Below, piece by piece: positions 22,298 to 34,086 of a DNA stretch of 64,000 nt. The translations under genes were made by a program, and so were the position numbers. Below the pieces are notes generated by a model, which searched no databases, had not been told where the DNA came from, and saw only the letters and a list, made by a program, of their open reading frames with translations. The stretch spans positions 6,550,646 to 6,614,645 of the forward strand of contig OZ007514.1 in the NCBI GenBank assembly GCA_963931865.1. Reading direction: 5' to 3'. Numbering within the stretch: the stretch's first letter is position 1; each line of letters begins with the position of its first letter. Origin of the DNA: Axinella damicornis. Taxonomy: Eukaryota > Porifera > Demospongiae > Axinellida > Axinellidae.

Positions 22298-23203
22298 TAG
22301 TTTCTCTCGCTCCGGAAGTTGGGGGCGGGGCGTAGGGAAGAGCGAGCTAGACCAATATTCTCTCGCTTTCCGGAAGTTGGGGGCGTGGCGGAGAGAAAAG
22401 CGAGAGAGGGTCTAGCAGATGTCATTAGTATGCATGAGGTGCTGACGTAGAACTACTTAGCGGTCACGTTAATTGAACTGCAGTATCTCCACGTGATAGA
22501 ACTTGATCGTAGTTCAGTGCAGTGAGGCTCGAGGATAGGAGCCCATGGCGAATAGTGAGATGGCTGTTGTTTGTGCGCTATGTAAAGTGCCCAAAGAGCG
22601 CTATCGATTACGGGAGGGGATGCAGAGAGGAGGTGGGCCGACGGAGTTGTATCGCCAACTGAAACCAGTTGTTGATGATTTAGCTACCTGTAAGACTGTG
22701 TTCCGAGGTCGTGTGTGTGCCTTGCCGAGGCAGCATACTCAAAGCCGCGAAACAAAAAGAGCGCTTTGAATCACGTGCTTTGAATGCTCCAGGAAAGAGC
22801 TTGTTCAGAAGCTACACAAAAGTTCTCTGTGCCCGCTTGCAACACGAAACGAGCCGAAGCCACAGTGAGAACTCCGCGTAGCTCGGGCTTTATTCTTTCA
22901 TAGCCCATGTGGCCGTAGTCCTTCCTCCACAGCACGGGTAACAAGCGATGGGTTAGTTGATATTTCAGCTATCCAAGTCTTGAACAACACCATTGTCCGA
23001 TCAGCAAAACTCACAACTGTTCACAACTACTTAGCGAACGCATAATTTGCACGTTTTACTACTGGCTGAAAATCGCTCAGTAGAATCTGATTGGTTGGTA
23101 CCTCATGCATACTAATGACATCTGCTAGACCTTCTCTCGCTCTTCCCTACGCCCCGCCCCCAGCTTCCGGAGTGAGAGAAATTTGGTCTAGCTCGATAGA
23201 CTA
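22298..23203. mobile_element. 906-bp Mutator-like element carrying a gene-like exon
   Basis: Flanked by a perfect 9-bp duplication GGCTGTAGT (22289-22297 and 23204-23212). Both arms contain CGGAAG.TGGGGGCG.GGCG and CTAGCAGATGTCATTAGTAT. The left arm has the first of these twice (22312-22330 and 22369-22390), so one arm is internally duplicated. Ends are TAGT...ACTA. There is no transposase; the interior holds an ATG-led frame (22545-22769). The arrangement matches what is called a Pack-MULE in plants: a Mutator-type element that carries a host gene piece. Confidence 0.75.
22545..22769 (+). CDS. 74-codon first-exon-like frame inside the 906-bp element
   Basis: MANSEMAVVCALCKVPKERY is followed by TELYRQLKPVVDDLATCKTV and FRGRVCALPRQ. 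The pattern CxxC, an RxRL/REG turn, YRQL..VVDDL and a second C resembles the N-terminal exon of repeated invertebrate proteins with a Cys-based finger, recalled from memory only. The frame after residue 64 looks random. No donor was fixed. It may be a captured exon or the remains of the element's own gene. Confidence 0.3.
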   Translation: MANSEMAVVCALCKVPKERYRLREGMQRGGGPTELYRQLKPVVDDLATCKTVFRGRVCALPRQHTQSRETKRAL

Positions 23204-23836
23204 GGCTGTAGTGTAAGTAACGGGAAAATTCAATTTTCCCAATATGTTCCCGATATCCGGTTAACTTTCCCTGGCATAGTGAAGGGTTTTTTTTTTCCTG
23301 TGTGCACGCCCAGCTTTTCGTCGCTTGCAGTACGTTAAAGCGGGGAGGGCCTGGTACATTTCCTCATGTGACCATGACGTAATTGACGAATGGCAAAATT
23401 TTAGAACGAGGACGCTACGTTTTGCGTGTTATTCAACTACCTACACTTTCACCGCTCGGTGAGTACGACAGTCGCATAACTTTGTACATGACAAGAATGA
23501 CAGTATGAAATTTTGTATAATTATTAATGATACGAGCTCTAGTGACAGGCCGACATAAGCATCATACTATTACTGTCAGATTAATACCGTAATATTATGG
23601 GTGCCGCATATGCAACTATGTTATTATCCAGCTGAGGTATTTTAATAATGCTGTTATTCAATTTTGTTCAGATGCAGCTTCAAATCAAAGCAGAGTTTGG
23701 TTCCCAGTAGCATCAGTGATTGGTAGGCAGTAGCACACTATGACTGCTGTACACTGAAAGTGACCATCAGTTCCACTTGTATGCTGTGGATGTGTTTCAA
23801 AATCTTTACGTGATGAGGTATGATACTATGTAGGTG

Positions 23837-24179
23837 TAGCCTTGTTCCCAGGCCCGTGCGCCGCTTTCGGTTGCACGAAAGAACACAAAGGGCCTGGTAT
23901 GTTTTCTCACGTGTGTGATGTCGAGGGTAGAAAGGACTTGTGGGTGAACTGGGGCTCAGAACAGCAAAAAGAGCAAAGGTGCAAGGTAACTTACCACACG
24001 TATCTAGCTAGCGGGGGGCGACTGTCATACACACCAAGCGTTGAACGTGTAGTTGGTTGAACAGTATGCAAAATTTTGGCCATTTGTCAATTACGTAAGG
24101 CTCACATGAGGAAACATACTATCCGCACTTTCCATACTGCAAGCGACGAAAAGCTTGGCGGGGCCTAGGAACGAGGCTA
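23837..24179. mobile_element. 343-bp TAGCCTTG element, perfect 9-bp TSD
   Basis: Starts TAGCCTTGTTCCCAGGCC, ends GGCCTAGGAACGAGGCTA. Duplication ATGTAGGTG is perfect (23828-23836 and 24180-24188). Interior includes GGTTGCACGAAAGAACACAA near the left and CATACTGCAAGCGACGAAAA near the right. Confidence 0.9.
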
Positions 24180-24239
24180 ATGTAGGTGTACTCGTGCGGT
24201 TCATCCTGGATGAAGTAAGACAGCGAATATTAAACGTGC

Positions 24240-25145
24240 TAAATGTTTTTCGAGGTGGATATTGGTTTGGCAGGAAGTAGGGCAATGGGTTAGGGTATAT
24301 TAGGGCCAGGGATGATTCTAGATGTGCATGCATTTCCGGTACCTATACCTAAAGTATGAACTTCCTGCCGGCCAATATCCACGTCGGATATTTTTCCACA
24401 GCTAGTGCTAGGCATAACAGTTACTGTCCTTCGTGTTTCTAGGCTCACGCTCACACAGTAGCCCTTTCCCGGCAGTTGCTTCGCTGTAGACGTGGTAGGC
24501 ACACATACACAGCTCGATCGCTAACTCGTCCTCCATCGGCGCGATCACAGGTAATAATTTTTTTTGCGGGAGGTAGTTAATCAGCGAAAATTTCCCTCGG
24601 CGAAATATTTGTGTATCACGTTTAGTGGCTAGACCGCGAAATTATTGCCACACGAAATATTCAGCAACTATGGTAACATAAAAGGGCTTCGTTCACACAT
24701 ATGCCACACCTTCTCAATTTCTGTCGGTGGAGGAATGGTAGCCACACATACACATGTCTATGATAAGTCACTTCCACCCGACTGGTGGGATGTTGCAGCA
24801 AGCCTACCAGGGATCAGAGAATCTTACATTTCGTGGCATTGGATTTTCCTAGCCATTCCTTCACCATGCCTACCAAGCTTTTCATCAGGAAGGCATGCCT
24901 CCATATGGACCGTGTCCAGGAGAATTCCTAGGAAGTACAGGACTGCTAGTGGGCCTACCACTTTCCCGAGAGCATGTAGCACCGGCCTGATTGCCTATTC
25001 ATTGCCCAACAGTGGCATTCTTGGGGAAAGGAACTGAAAGGTAGTGAGTGCATTCATTGCAAATTTACCATCAAATCCGTCGCCACTTTCTCCTTCCCCT
25101 CCTCTCTACCTTTCTCTCCAGACAGAGCTCAAGCCCACGTCGATA
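24240..25145. repeat. Dispersed segment, copy 1 of 3
   Basis: Homologous to 29690-30560 and in part to 32985-33365. Shared landmarks are GGCAGGAAGTAGGGCAATGG, CGGCCAATATCCACGT, GGGATGTTGCA.CAAGCCTA, CTCCATATGGACCGTGTCC and TTGCAAATTTACCATCAA. Open frames run across it, but none is kept in all three copies, so I do not call a gene. Confidence 0.75.
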
Positions 25146-25412
25146 TACTATTACTGTCAGACTAACACCATAATATTATGGGTGCCGCATATGCAATGCA
25201 ACTGCGTTATTATCCAGCTGAGGTATTTTAATAATGCTGTTATTCTTGTTTGTTCAGATGCAGCTTCAAATCAAAGCAGAGTTTGCAGTAGCATCAGTGA
25301 TTGGTAGGCAGTAGCACACTATGACTGCTGTACACTGAAAGTGACCATCAGTTCCACTTGTGTGGATGTGTTTCAAAATCTTTACGTGATGAGATATGCT
25401 ACTATGTAGGTG

Positions 25413-25767
25413 TAGCCTTGTTCCCAGGCCAGTGCGCCACTTTCGGTTGCACGAAAGAACACAAAGGGCCTGGTATGTTTCCTCACGTGCGTGATGTCGA
25501 GGGTAGAAAGGACTTAATTGAACGTGGGTGAACTGGGGCTCAGAACAGCAAAAAGAGCAAAGGTACGAGGTAACTTACCACACGTATATATCTAGCTAGC
25601 GGGGGGCAACTGTCATACACACCAAGCGTTGAACGTGTAGTTGGTTGAACAGTATGCAAAATTTTGGCCATTTGTCGATTACGTAAGGCTCACATGAGGA
25701 AACATACTATCCCCACTTTCCATACTGCAAGCGACAAAAAGCTGGGCGGGGCTTAGGAACGACGCTA
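25413..25767. mobile_element. 355-bp TAGCCTTG element, second copy
   Basis: Sister of 23837-24179, with flanks ATGTAGGTG and ATGTAGCTG. The flanking host sequence is also duplicated (23640-23830 resembles 25210-25405), so the pair arose by segment duplication after insertion. Confidence 0.8.
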
Positions 25768-25851
25768 ATGTAGCTGTACTTGTGTGGTTCATCCATGGAT
25801 GAAATACTAACCTGCTTTGCTGACATCTGATCACTGATGCACTGTAGCAAC

Positions 25852-26381
25852 GGCCGTCTACAATCGCTGGACTGGACTCACTGGACTGGACTACTGGACT
25901 CACCCAAAATTCTGTGAAATGCCTTTTCCAGCCCTTTTCAACGTAGGATAGAAGCTAAAGATACTTATTCATTCACTAAAGTTGATTGCTCGGCCTGTTG
26001 TAGCGTCTTTCGTGACTTTCCTCGAGTAAGCAGAGGTCAAAGGTCACGTGCATATTTAATGAGCTTCAATGGAAAGATTAGAAGAGCATTTATTTAGTGC
26101 AGAAACCAAACTCCAGCCCTTTGGTGAAGCATAGGATACAGAAATAATATTCCTGTATCAACTACAACGATGACTGAAGCTCATTATTGAAGCTCATTAA
26201 ATATGCACGTGACCTTTGACCCGTACTGACTCGAGGAAAGGCACGAATATGTCGGCGAAAGATGCTTCAACAGGCTAAGCAAACAACTAAGCATATTGAG
26301 TTTCTGTCCTACACTGAAAAAGGCGCTTTTACACAATTCTGGGTGAGTCCAGTGAGTCCAGTCCAGTGATTGTAGACGGCC
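25852..26381. mobile_element. 530-bp foldback element, TIR GGCCGTCTACAATC, 9-bp TSD
   Basis: Both arms start GGCCGTCTACAATC.CTGGA and continue for about 230 bp through AGGTCAAAGGTCACGTGCAT. The duplication TGTAGCAAC is perfect (25843-25851 and 26382-26390). Confidence 0.9.
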
Positions 26382-26538
26382 TGTAGCAACCGTGGCGAAG
26401 CAACCGCAATGCTGCTTTGTTATTATATCAACTCAAGGTCTATACATGCAGCCTTACACCAACCAACCCAACCAGGCTATAGCACTCCAGCAACTCTAAC
26501 CACACCCAGATATTGCTGCATGCTTGGGCATGCAATGC

Positions 26539-27127
26539 GGGCAACTATGAAAGCAGGAACGGAATGGAACGCGGAACGGAACGTGGAACGGAAGTAAGAT
26601 GCGGGCCGCGCGCTGGACTCACCCAAAAATCTGTAAAATGCCTTTTTCAGTGTAGGACAGAAGCTAAGCATACTTATTTATTCACTAAGGTCGCTTGCAT
26701 AGCCTGCTTTCGTCTTTCCTCGAGTCGGTAGAGGTCAAAGGTCACGTGCATATTTAATAAGCTTCAATGAAAAGGTTAGAAGAGCGTTTATTTACCGCAG
26801 ACATCGAATTCCATCCAGCCTTTTGCTGAAGCATAGAAAACAAAAGAATATTCCTCTATCATCCCTGAATGACTGAAGCGCGTTCAGCTGGAGCTTATTA
26901 AATATGCACGTGACCTTTGACCTCTACCGACTCGAGGAAAGACACGAAAGCAGGCTATCCAATCGACCTTAGTGAATAAAAAGTATGCTTAGCTTCTGTC
27001 CTACACTGAAAAAGGCATTTTACAGATTTTGGGGTGAGTCCAATCCAGTCTAGCGCGTGGCCCACATCTTACTTCCGTTCCGCGTTCCGTTCCGCGTTCC
27101 ATTCCGTTCCTGCTTTCATAGTTGCCC
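26539..27127. mobile_element. 589-bp foldback element, TIR GGGCAACTATGAAAGC, 9-bp TSD
   Basis: Arms start GGGCAACTATGAAAGCAGGA and hold tandem GGAACGGAACG units. The duplication ATGCAATGC is perfect (26530-26538 and 27128-27136). The inner arms (TGGACTCACCC..AATCTGT, AGGTCAAAGGTCACGTGCAT) are the same as those of the neighbouring 25852-26381 element, while the outer 80 bp differ. One core therefore sits in two terminal coats. Confidence 0.85.
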
Positions 27128-27540
27128 ATGCAATGCTGGCCTTCAACTGTGGGATTGGAGGCCCTATATACAGACAAGAGAAATGCTCCAACCCATCTAG
27201 CTCCCAGGGACATTATGACATATCACAAGCTGAGAGTCTGATGACGGGATTTGAATTAAGGGTTAAATTTCATCACAATTACGTATAGCAGACCAGATAG
27301 GGTGAGCAACTAAAAGTTCATTCTTGGTGTCGAAGTATGAGTCACTGGTGGCCACTTTCAATGCATGAGCTGCTTGCATTGGGTGTGTGCTACCACATAC
27401 CTTGGACAGCTGGTACGTTGAATGATTCATCCCGTAGGAGTAGGATCGGGGGACAGTGGCATCCAGCACAAGATATCTGAGCTCTGCATGGAGAAGAAGA
27501 ACGACTCTCTGAGAGCTAGACAATTACGATGTCATCACCA

Positions 27541-27617
27541 CCCCCCCCCCCCCCCCCCCTCCCTGGCCATACAAACAACTTGCACTGAACACAACACACA
27601 TACATGCAGAGATGCAT

Positions 27618-27662
<45 letters not shown>

Positions 27663-27668
27663 CACACG
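27541..27668. repeat. Poly(C) and (CA)n microsatellites
   Basis: About 19 C from 27541, then (CA)n at 27619-27667 with one interruption. Confidence 0.9.
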
Positions 27669-27744
27669 ATCATATGCATTGCACACATAACTGAGGAGAA
27701 AATTGGAACAGGATTGGACTATATTGTGTCATAGACAATAATAG

Positions 27745-28170
27745 ATACAAGTAGCTGAGCTCGCTTCGCTCGCTCAGCTACTTCCCCCTCGTTCGCCTAC
27801 CGTGCGTAATCCGGCGCCGGACAGCTCTCTGTGCAGACTGCAGAGCTGCTCCCCGATTGCGTCCGCTTCAGCTGCTGCTCCCGGGCCCGATTGCGGCATC
27901 CACTTCAACTGCTGTTCCCCCTTTACCTCCGCTGCTGCTCCGATTGCGTCTGCTGCTCGCCGCTTGCATCCAATTCAGCTGCTGTTCCCGATTGCGTCCA
28001 CTTCGGCTGCTACTCCCCGATTGCGTCCGCTTCAACTGCTGCTCCCCGATTGCACTTGCTGGATTCCAGCCCATGCACGGACCTCGAACATTCTTCGCGG
28101 AGTTCGAGGTTAAGTAAAGTACGAAGGTCGCGCGTCACTATAGTCTAGTCCCGCCCCATGAACATCCCAC
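27745..28170. repeat. Minisatellite-bearing element, copy 1
   Basis: A tandem of roughly 30-bp units, GCTGCTCCCCGATTGCGTCC with GCTTCAACT, from about 27840 to 28065. The flanks are shared with 63031-63520: left AGCTACTTCCCC..TTCGCCTA and CGGACAGCTCTCTGTGCA, right GAAGGTC.CGCGTCACTA and GAACATCCCACT. The tandem is thus part of a mobile or duplicated unit. Confidence 0.8.
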
Positions 28171-28806
28171 TTCCGTTACACACACACACACAGACAAACA
28201 CACGTTAAAATCTTAATGTATTGATTCAGCCCATGCACCCGAATAGTGACACAAACAGGGTACTGGTGTCATTGCAACGTGAGTAGTATAAGAAGCAATG
28301 TATATTCCCAGTTCTCAGACTGTCATGGCTTTTCCACCAATGTACATGGGGGCGTCCATATCATGTGGTATTACGGATAGTACCACGCCAAGAAAAAGAC
28401 TGGTGCACCCAGAACCCTATGTTTACTGGCATTAAACCCTCTGGCAAAGCGCATGCACTGTCAACTCTCAGTATGAGGGTAGTCCCTAAACACACACAAA
28501 CATCAAGCCTTAAAATCACATGTGTACAAGTATATACATGAATCAATCATGGCCACACCCTCAACAGGTAAGGCTTCTACACACAAAGATTGTGCACTAC
28601 ATCCCAAAGAATTAAGTATGGTGACGCTATAGACCCTCACACACACATACATGGCACACACACACACACATGACACACACACACACACACACATATTATT
28701 TGCACGTGTAAGTAACTCTCACGCTTGAGTTCAAAACCACAGGAAGTACTGTACACCGATTAAAATCTGATTGGTAATTATTGCAGTAGCAGGACAAATC
28801 CAAGTA

Positions 28807-29318
28807 CCGTATATATCAGGAAATTTTCATGTAGTAACATTTTCGTGTTTTATTATTTCATGTCATAATATTTTCGTGGATTGGGTTACCCACGAAAAAA
28901 AATTTTTACGGCAACTTCTCTGACACGTCGGAGAAAGAAGTACAAAGGGCTTGCTGCAAGGCTAGCACGCGTTTATCCGGAACCTTGGGAAGCAGCTGTT
29001 GGCCAAGAACTTGTGAATGAAAACCTAGGAACGCCACAGACAGGTACCCGCGTATGCTATGGCAGTAACGAACGAAACGATTATCAGACACATACCGCTG
29101 TGAGAAAGGTGTTGCGTGTTTGCTCACTTTTCCCAAGGAGACCGTCCCTCGGTTGCAGGTAGCTGTCTATCGAGGGCCATCTCACGAAGTAACTAGCTAG
29201 CTATATAGCATCGAGAAAGATTCTGACTGTAATAACTATTCACTCGTGTAAAATAACATTTTCGTGGTGTATGGCAACCACGAAAATATTTTGACAACGA
29301 AAATTTCCAGATATACGG
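28807..29318. mobile_element. TA-flanked CCGTA element, 512 bp
   Basis: Left CCGTATATATCAGGAAATTTTC, right (complement) CCGTATATCTGGAAATTTTC. TA at 28805-28806 and 29319-29320. Both ends carry TTTTCGTGG motifs. The open frame inside (28881-29162) contains YPEPWEAAVGQELVNENLGT but is unrecognised. A related left end, CCGTAATTTTGCGGTGGGG, is at 29611. Confidence 0.75.
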
Positions 29319-29689
29319 TACATGCTTGACACCAAATCCACCTCCGTATATGCATGAGGGTCTGGCTTTTGCTTCTGGGTTCTGACTGACTACTCAATAA
29401 TTGTAATTTCAATACTCTGATGCTATATAGTATGCCAGTTCGGTTACTGCTTCTGGGTCCGGACCACTGGTTGGGGCACCAAAGTTTCTGGCATGCCTGG
29501 CAGACCGGTTGGTGACCACGTGCAAGCTTCAAGATCGATGCAAAGATGGTACTCTGGAAAGCGTCTCTTTGACAAGCCCTACCATCCCAAGGACACAGAT
29601 TGTGATTAACCGTAATTTTGCGGTGGGGAAATTTTCGTGGTATTCGCGGATGAAGTAAGACCATGAATATTAAACGTGTGAAATGTTTT

Positions 29690-30560
29690 TCGAAGTGGAT
29701 ATTGGTCCGGCAGGAAGTAGGGCAATGGGTTAGGCCAGGGCTGGTTCTAGATGTGCGCGCGTTTCCGGTACCTATACCTAAAGTATGAACTTCCTGCCGG
29801 CCAATATCCACGTAGAATATTTTTCCACAGCTAGCGCTAGGCATAACACTTACTGTCCTTCGTGTTCCTAGCTCACACTCACACAGTAGCCCTTCCCCGG
29901 CAGTTGCTTCGCTGTAGACGTGGTAGCCACGCATACACAGCTCGATTGCTAACTCGTCCTCCATTGGCGCGATCGCAAGTAATATTTTTTTTTGCGGGAG
30001 GTAGCTAATCAGCGAAAATTTCCCTCTGCTAAATATTTGTGTATCACGTTTAGTGGCTAGACCGCAAAATTATTGCCTGGTGAAATATTCGGCAACTACG
30101 GTAGGGCTTCGTTCACACATATGCCACACCTTCTCAATTTCTGTCGGTGGAGGAATGTATTATGTCTATGATAAGCCACTTCCACCCAACTGGTGGGATG
30201 TTGCAGCAAGCCTACCACGGAGAGAATCTTACATTTCGTGGCATTGGATTTTCCTAGCCATTAGTTCCTTCACCATGCCTACCAAGCTTTTCATCAGGAA
30301 GGCACGCCTCCATATGGACCTTGTCCAGGAGAATTCCTAGAAAGTACAGGACTGCTAGTGGGCCTATACCATCTTCCCAAGAGCATGTAGCACTGGCCTG
30401 ATTGCCAGTTCATTGCCCAACAGTGGCATTATTGGGGAAAGGAACTAAAAGGTAGTGAGTGCATTCATTGCAAATTTACCATCAAATCGGTCGCCACTTT
30501 CTCCTTCCCCTCCTCTCTACCTTTCCCTCCAAGACGGAGCTCAAGCCCAGGTCGATATCC
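29690..30560. repeat. Dispersed segment, copy 2 of 3
   Basis: See 24240-25145; this copy lies in unit 1 of the tandem duplication. Confidence 0.7.
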
Positions 30561-32025
30561 TCTCTCAGTTGATACTCCTGACTCAGGTGTTGCGTTGTTT
30601 TCTGTAGTGAGAAGAATGGGGAGGAAATAAATTTGAACAGGTACTTTGTAATGAGCTAGTGAAATCAATCAATTCCCCCGGGTCAGTTATCGCAGCTGAT
30701 GAAGCATAAGACCTCATGACTATGAAGTCTGATGGCAAACAATTGGCAAACAACTTGGAGCATGCAAAGAGCTAGTGTACGTTCAACTACATCTTGACAG
30801 GCACCAAGGTACTCAATCGACACAAGGTACTCAATCGACAAACGAAGTCCTGTCGTAAGTCTGTCAGTATAACGGGATACTCCACACTCACATTGTCACT
30901 TTAAAGACGTACTGCTATGTGTTGAATAGGAGCCTCATCCATACACCCTTCTCCTCTACTCTCACATATCACTCTAGTCTTGTAGGCCAGCCTCTTTTTT
31001 CAAGTACAGGGCACAGCTGGAAGGGGGGAGGGGGGGGGGGGGGGGGGAGTGACTTAAGCCAACATTTCATTTCCCAGTGGAATGCAATCAACTGTCACAC
31101 GATAACCACAACTTTAAAGTGTGTGTGACTTGCAAAGCAAGTTGGAGAGGCTTGCAAAGCTCAGGACAGTAGTAACCGGTTGGAATGCGAGCCAGGGAAA
31201 AACCTTCAGCAGTATATGTACATGTACACAGCAACAAAGCAATTTTCCAGTGCTGGTCAGAAGACTCATGAATACATCCTGTCCGCTGAAGGAGTTCTTC
31301 ACTGCTAATAGCCTAGTTGCACGATGGCAATTGCATGCACTGTCTCTCCCCCCCCCCCCCCCCCCCCCCACTTAGTAAAAGAGGCGGCCTGCAAGACTCA
31401 CCTTCCTTTTGCCTCTTTATTCAATATCTGATGCCCTCTCTTCTTCAGTGTCCTCATTCTAAAGAGCAATACGAAAGTGCATTGTGGAGCAGCACTGTAT
31501 TTCTGGGATCACATGACACCAATTATTTCAAACCGTAGCCACCCCAACAGGAGGTCCTGTATGCAATGCTGGCTTCAACTGTGGGATTGGAGGCCCTAGA
31601 CAGACTTAAGAGAAATGCTCCAGCCCATCTACATGTAGCTCCCAAGGACATTATGACATGACATCACAAGCTGAGAGTCTGATAACGGGGTTACACTATA
31701 TTGGGTACACTTCATCACAATTACGTATAGCAGACCAGATAGAGTGAGAAACTAAACCGTAGGAGTGGGATCAGGGGACAATGGCGTCCAGCACAAGAAA
31801 TCTGAGCTCTGCATGGAGAAGGGGAAGGAATCTCTGAGAGCTAGATAATTATGTAAGAAGCACTATGATCACAATCAACTCCCCCTCCCTGGCCATACAC
31901 ATGCACACACACACAATCACAATTATGCACTATGATACACACGCACATAATTGAGGAGATAATGGGAACAGAGATAATATTGTGTCATAGACAATACTAG
32001 ATATTCAGCTCATGCACCCAAATAG

Positions 32026-32100
32026 TAGCCTCATTCCCAGGCCATTGCCCAGCTTTTCATTGCTTACAGTACACACGTGGGAGAGCTGGGAACTAGGCTA
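32026..32100. mobile_element. 75-bp TAGCCTCA element, 9-bp TSD, empty site in unit 1
   Basis: Starts TAGCCTCATTCCCAGGCC, ends GAGCTGGGAACTAGGCTA. The duplication CCCAAATAG is perfect (32017-32025 and 32101-32109). The unoccupied site is CATGCACCCGAATAGTGACA near 28232. Confidence 0.9.
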
Positions 32101-32786
32101 CCCAAATAGTGACACAAACTAAAAGTGTGACACAGTTATATTTAAATACCAGTTTGCAGTGCATTACGGGTTTTAGTGCTCGAGGTCAATCTAGTTAATG
32201 GTTGAGGGTGAGATAATGCACAAGCCGAAGGCTAGTGCATTATCCACCGGAGACCGTTAAGAAGATTGCCTGAGTGCACTAAAGCCCGTAATGCACTGCA
32301 AACTGGTATCTAAACTACGTAGTGCAACTCACTAAAGTGCGCTATAAGCGATTTAATGCTCTGTCATGTGGTCGATTCTGAGGCGTCTGATTCATTGAGG
32401 GTCACGTGAGTAGCACTAAGATGCCTTGCTAGGGTACTGGTGTCATTGCAACGTGAGGAGTATAAGAAAGGCAATGGTCGTGTTTATTCCCAGTTCTCAG
32501 ACTGTCACGGCTTTTCCACCAACGTACATGGGGGCTAGCCTCGTTCCCAGGCTCCCCCCTCTGCACGCGGTGAAGAAAATTACGGAGGGGGAGAGCCTGG
32601 TACACTTTCGCACGTGATTCCACGGCACTGACGTGTGTTGAGGTCACGAAACATCAGCAGTGTAAGTGTTCACGTCACTCACATGCAGCAGCTGCTGTAC
32701 AATATTGTACGTAGTTTGAAGCATGGAACCGAGAGTTACATGTCTTAGCCTGTAGAAGTGTAAACAAACACCACGTTGTGCAGTAA

Positions 32787-32841
32787 ATGGCGCTCATCAA
32801 TCCTCGGGGACAGATTCTTGTCACCGGACAGTCTGGAACGA
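32787..32841 (+). CDS. Possible first exon (MALINPRGQILVTGQSGTS)
   Basis: An ATG at 32787 in fair context starts 18 codons and ends at A|GTAAGTTG, a strong donor. No partner exon could be found before the duplicated segment at 32985. The GQSGTS end faintly recalls a P-loop start. Low confidence. Confidence 0.2.
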
Positions 32842-32984
32842 GTAAGTTGCATTTTGTAGCTTATACTGAACTGTACCGCTATCCACGGGTGTCTGTATTG
32901 CCAGGTAACGTTCTCCGCAGTCGTCGCCATCGGTAAATCTTCCCTGTGTGGATCTATCGCTGCCACAGAAGTCGGCAACATCCC

Positions 32985-33480
32985 AACTAGTGGGATGTTG
33001 CAACAAGCCTACCACGGAAAGAATCTTACATTTCGTGGCATTGGATTTCCTAGCCATTCCAATTCACCATGCCTACCAAGCTTTTCATCAGGAAGGCATG
33101 CCTCCATATGGACCGTGTCCAGGAGAATTCTTAGGAAGTACAGGACTGCTAGTGGGCCTACCACTTTACCGAGAGCATGTATATATATAGCACCGGCCTG
33201 ATTGCCAATTCATTGCCCAACAGTGGCATTCTTGGGTAAAGGAACTAAAGGATAGTGAGTGCATTCATTGCAAATTTACCATCAACTCCGTCGCCACTTT
33301 CTCCTTCCCCTCCTCTCTACCTTTCCCTCCAAGATGGAGCTCAAGCCCACGTCCATATCCTCTCTCAGTTGATACTCCTGACTCAGGTGATGCATTGTTT
33401 TCTGTAGTGAGAAGAATAGGGAGGAAATAAATTTGAACACGTACTTTGTAATGAGCTAGTGAAATCAATCAATTCCCCCT
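32985..33480. repeat. Dispersed segment, copy 3 of 3
   Basis: Homologous to 24780-25145 and 30195-30680. It lacks the 5' 500 bp of the other copies. Confidence 0.7.
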
Positions 33481-34086
33481 GGTCAGTTATCAAACCAGAA
33501 GTAAACTGCAGCTGATAAAGCGCATAAGACCTCACCAGGTCAGTGATAGTTGCGTTCATCTGTTCAATCCTTTTGCTCCAGTTCCAGTTCCATGTCCACT
33601 TTTCTTCGATCTGCTACTGTGTAGTCTACCTGTCCATTGTGGGGATGTGAGTGTTGAAGGAATTCTCAAATCTCTCTCTCTATCAACATGCACACACACA
33701 TACATGCATGCACACACAAAAATATCACACTTAGGAAGAGTTACATTCAAAGACAAAACAGTACGACACTCCTGTTGAAGTGTTTGCGAGCGGGACCAAA
33801 ATGGAATCAAGAGATCAGCGGCTCAGCTACAAAGGAGGCGTGCCTACCTTTTCCAAGTAATTTGAAAGAGACCAATCAAGCAATCAGGAATAGTATTTGC
33901 AGATCAAAATTCTTGATTCTGTTTGCAGTGCTTCTACAGATACACGACTATGAGGTCTGATGGCAACAATTGGCTGGAGCATGCAAAGAGCTAGTGTTGA
34001 ACTACATAAACAGGCACCAAGGTACTCAATCGACAGACGAAGTCCTGTCGTATATAAGTTTGTAAGTACAATGGGATACTCTACAC

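Larger units (their letters stand above)
27128..31558. repeat. Tandem duplication, unit 1
   Basis: Unit 1 (27128-31558) and unit 2 (31559-36330) begin with the same ATGCAATGCTGG.CTTCAACT and run in the same order: GCATGGAGAAG, the CATGCACCC.AATAGTGACA block, GTACATGGGGGC, GGAAGGCA.GCCTCCATATGG, TTTGCAAATT.ACC, GGCACCAAGGTACTCAATCG, GGGATACTC.ACAC, AGTGACTTAAGCCAACATTT. They differ mainly by insertions. Confidence 0.7.

Noticed and set aside
27802..28148. Ala/Ser/Cys/Leu-rich frames
   Set aside because: Translations of the 30-bp minisatellite.
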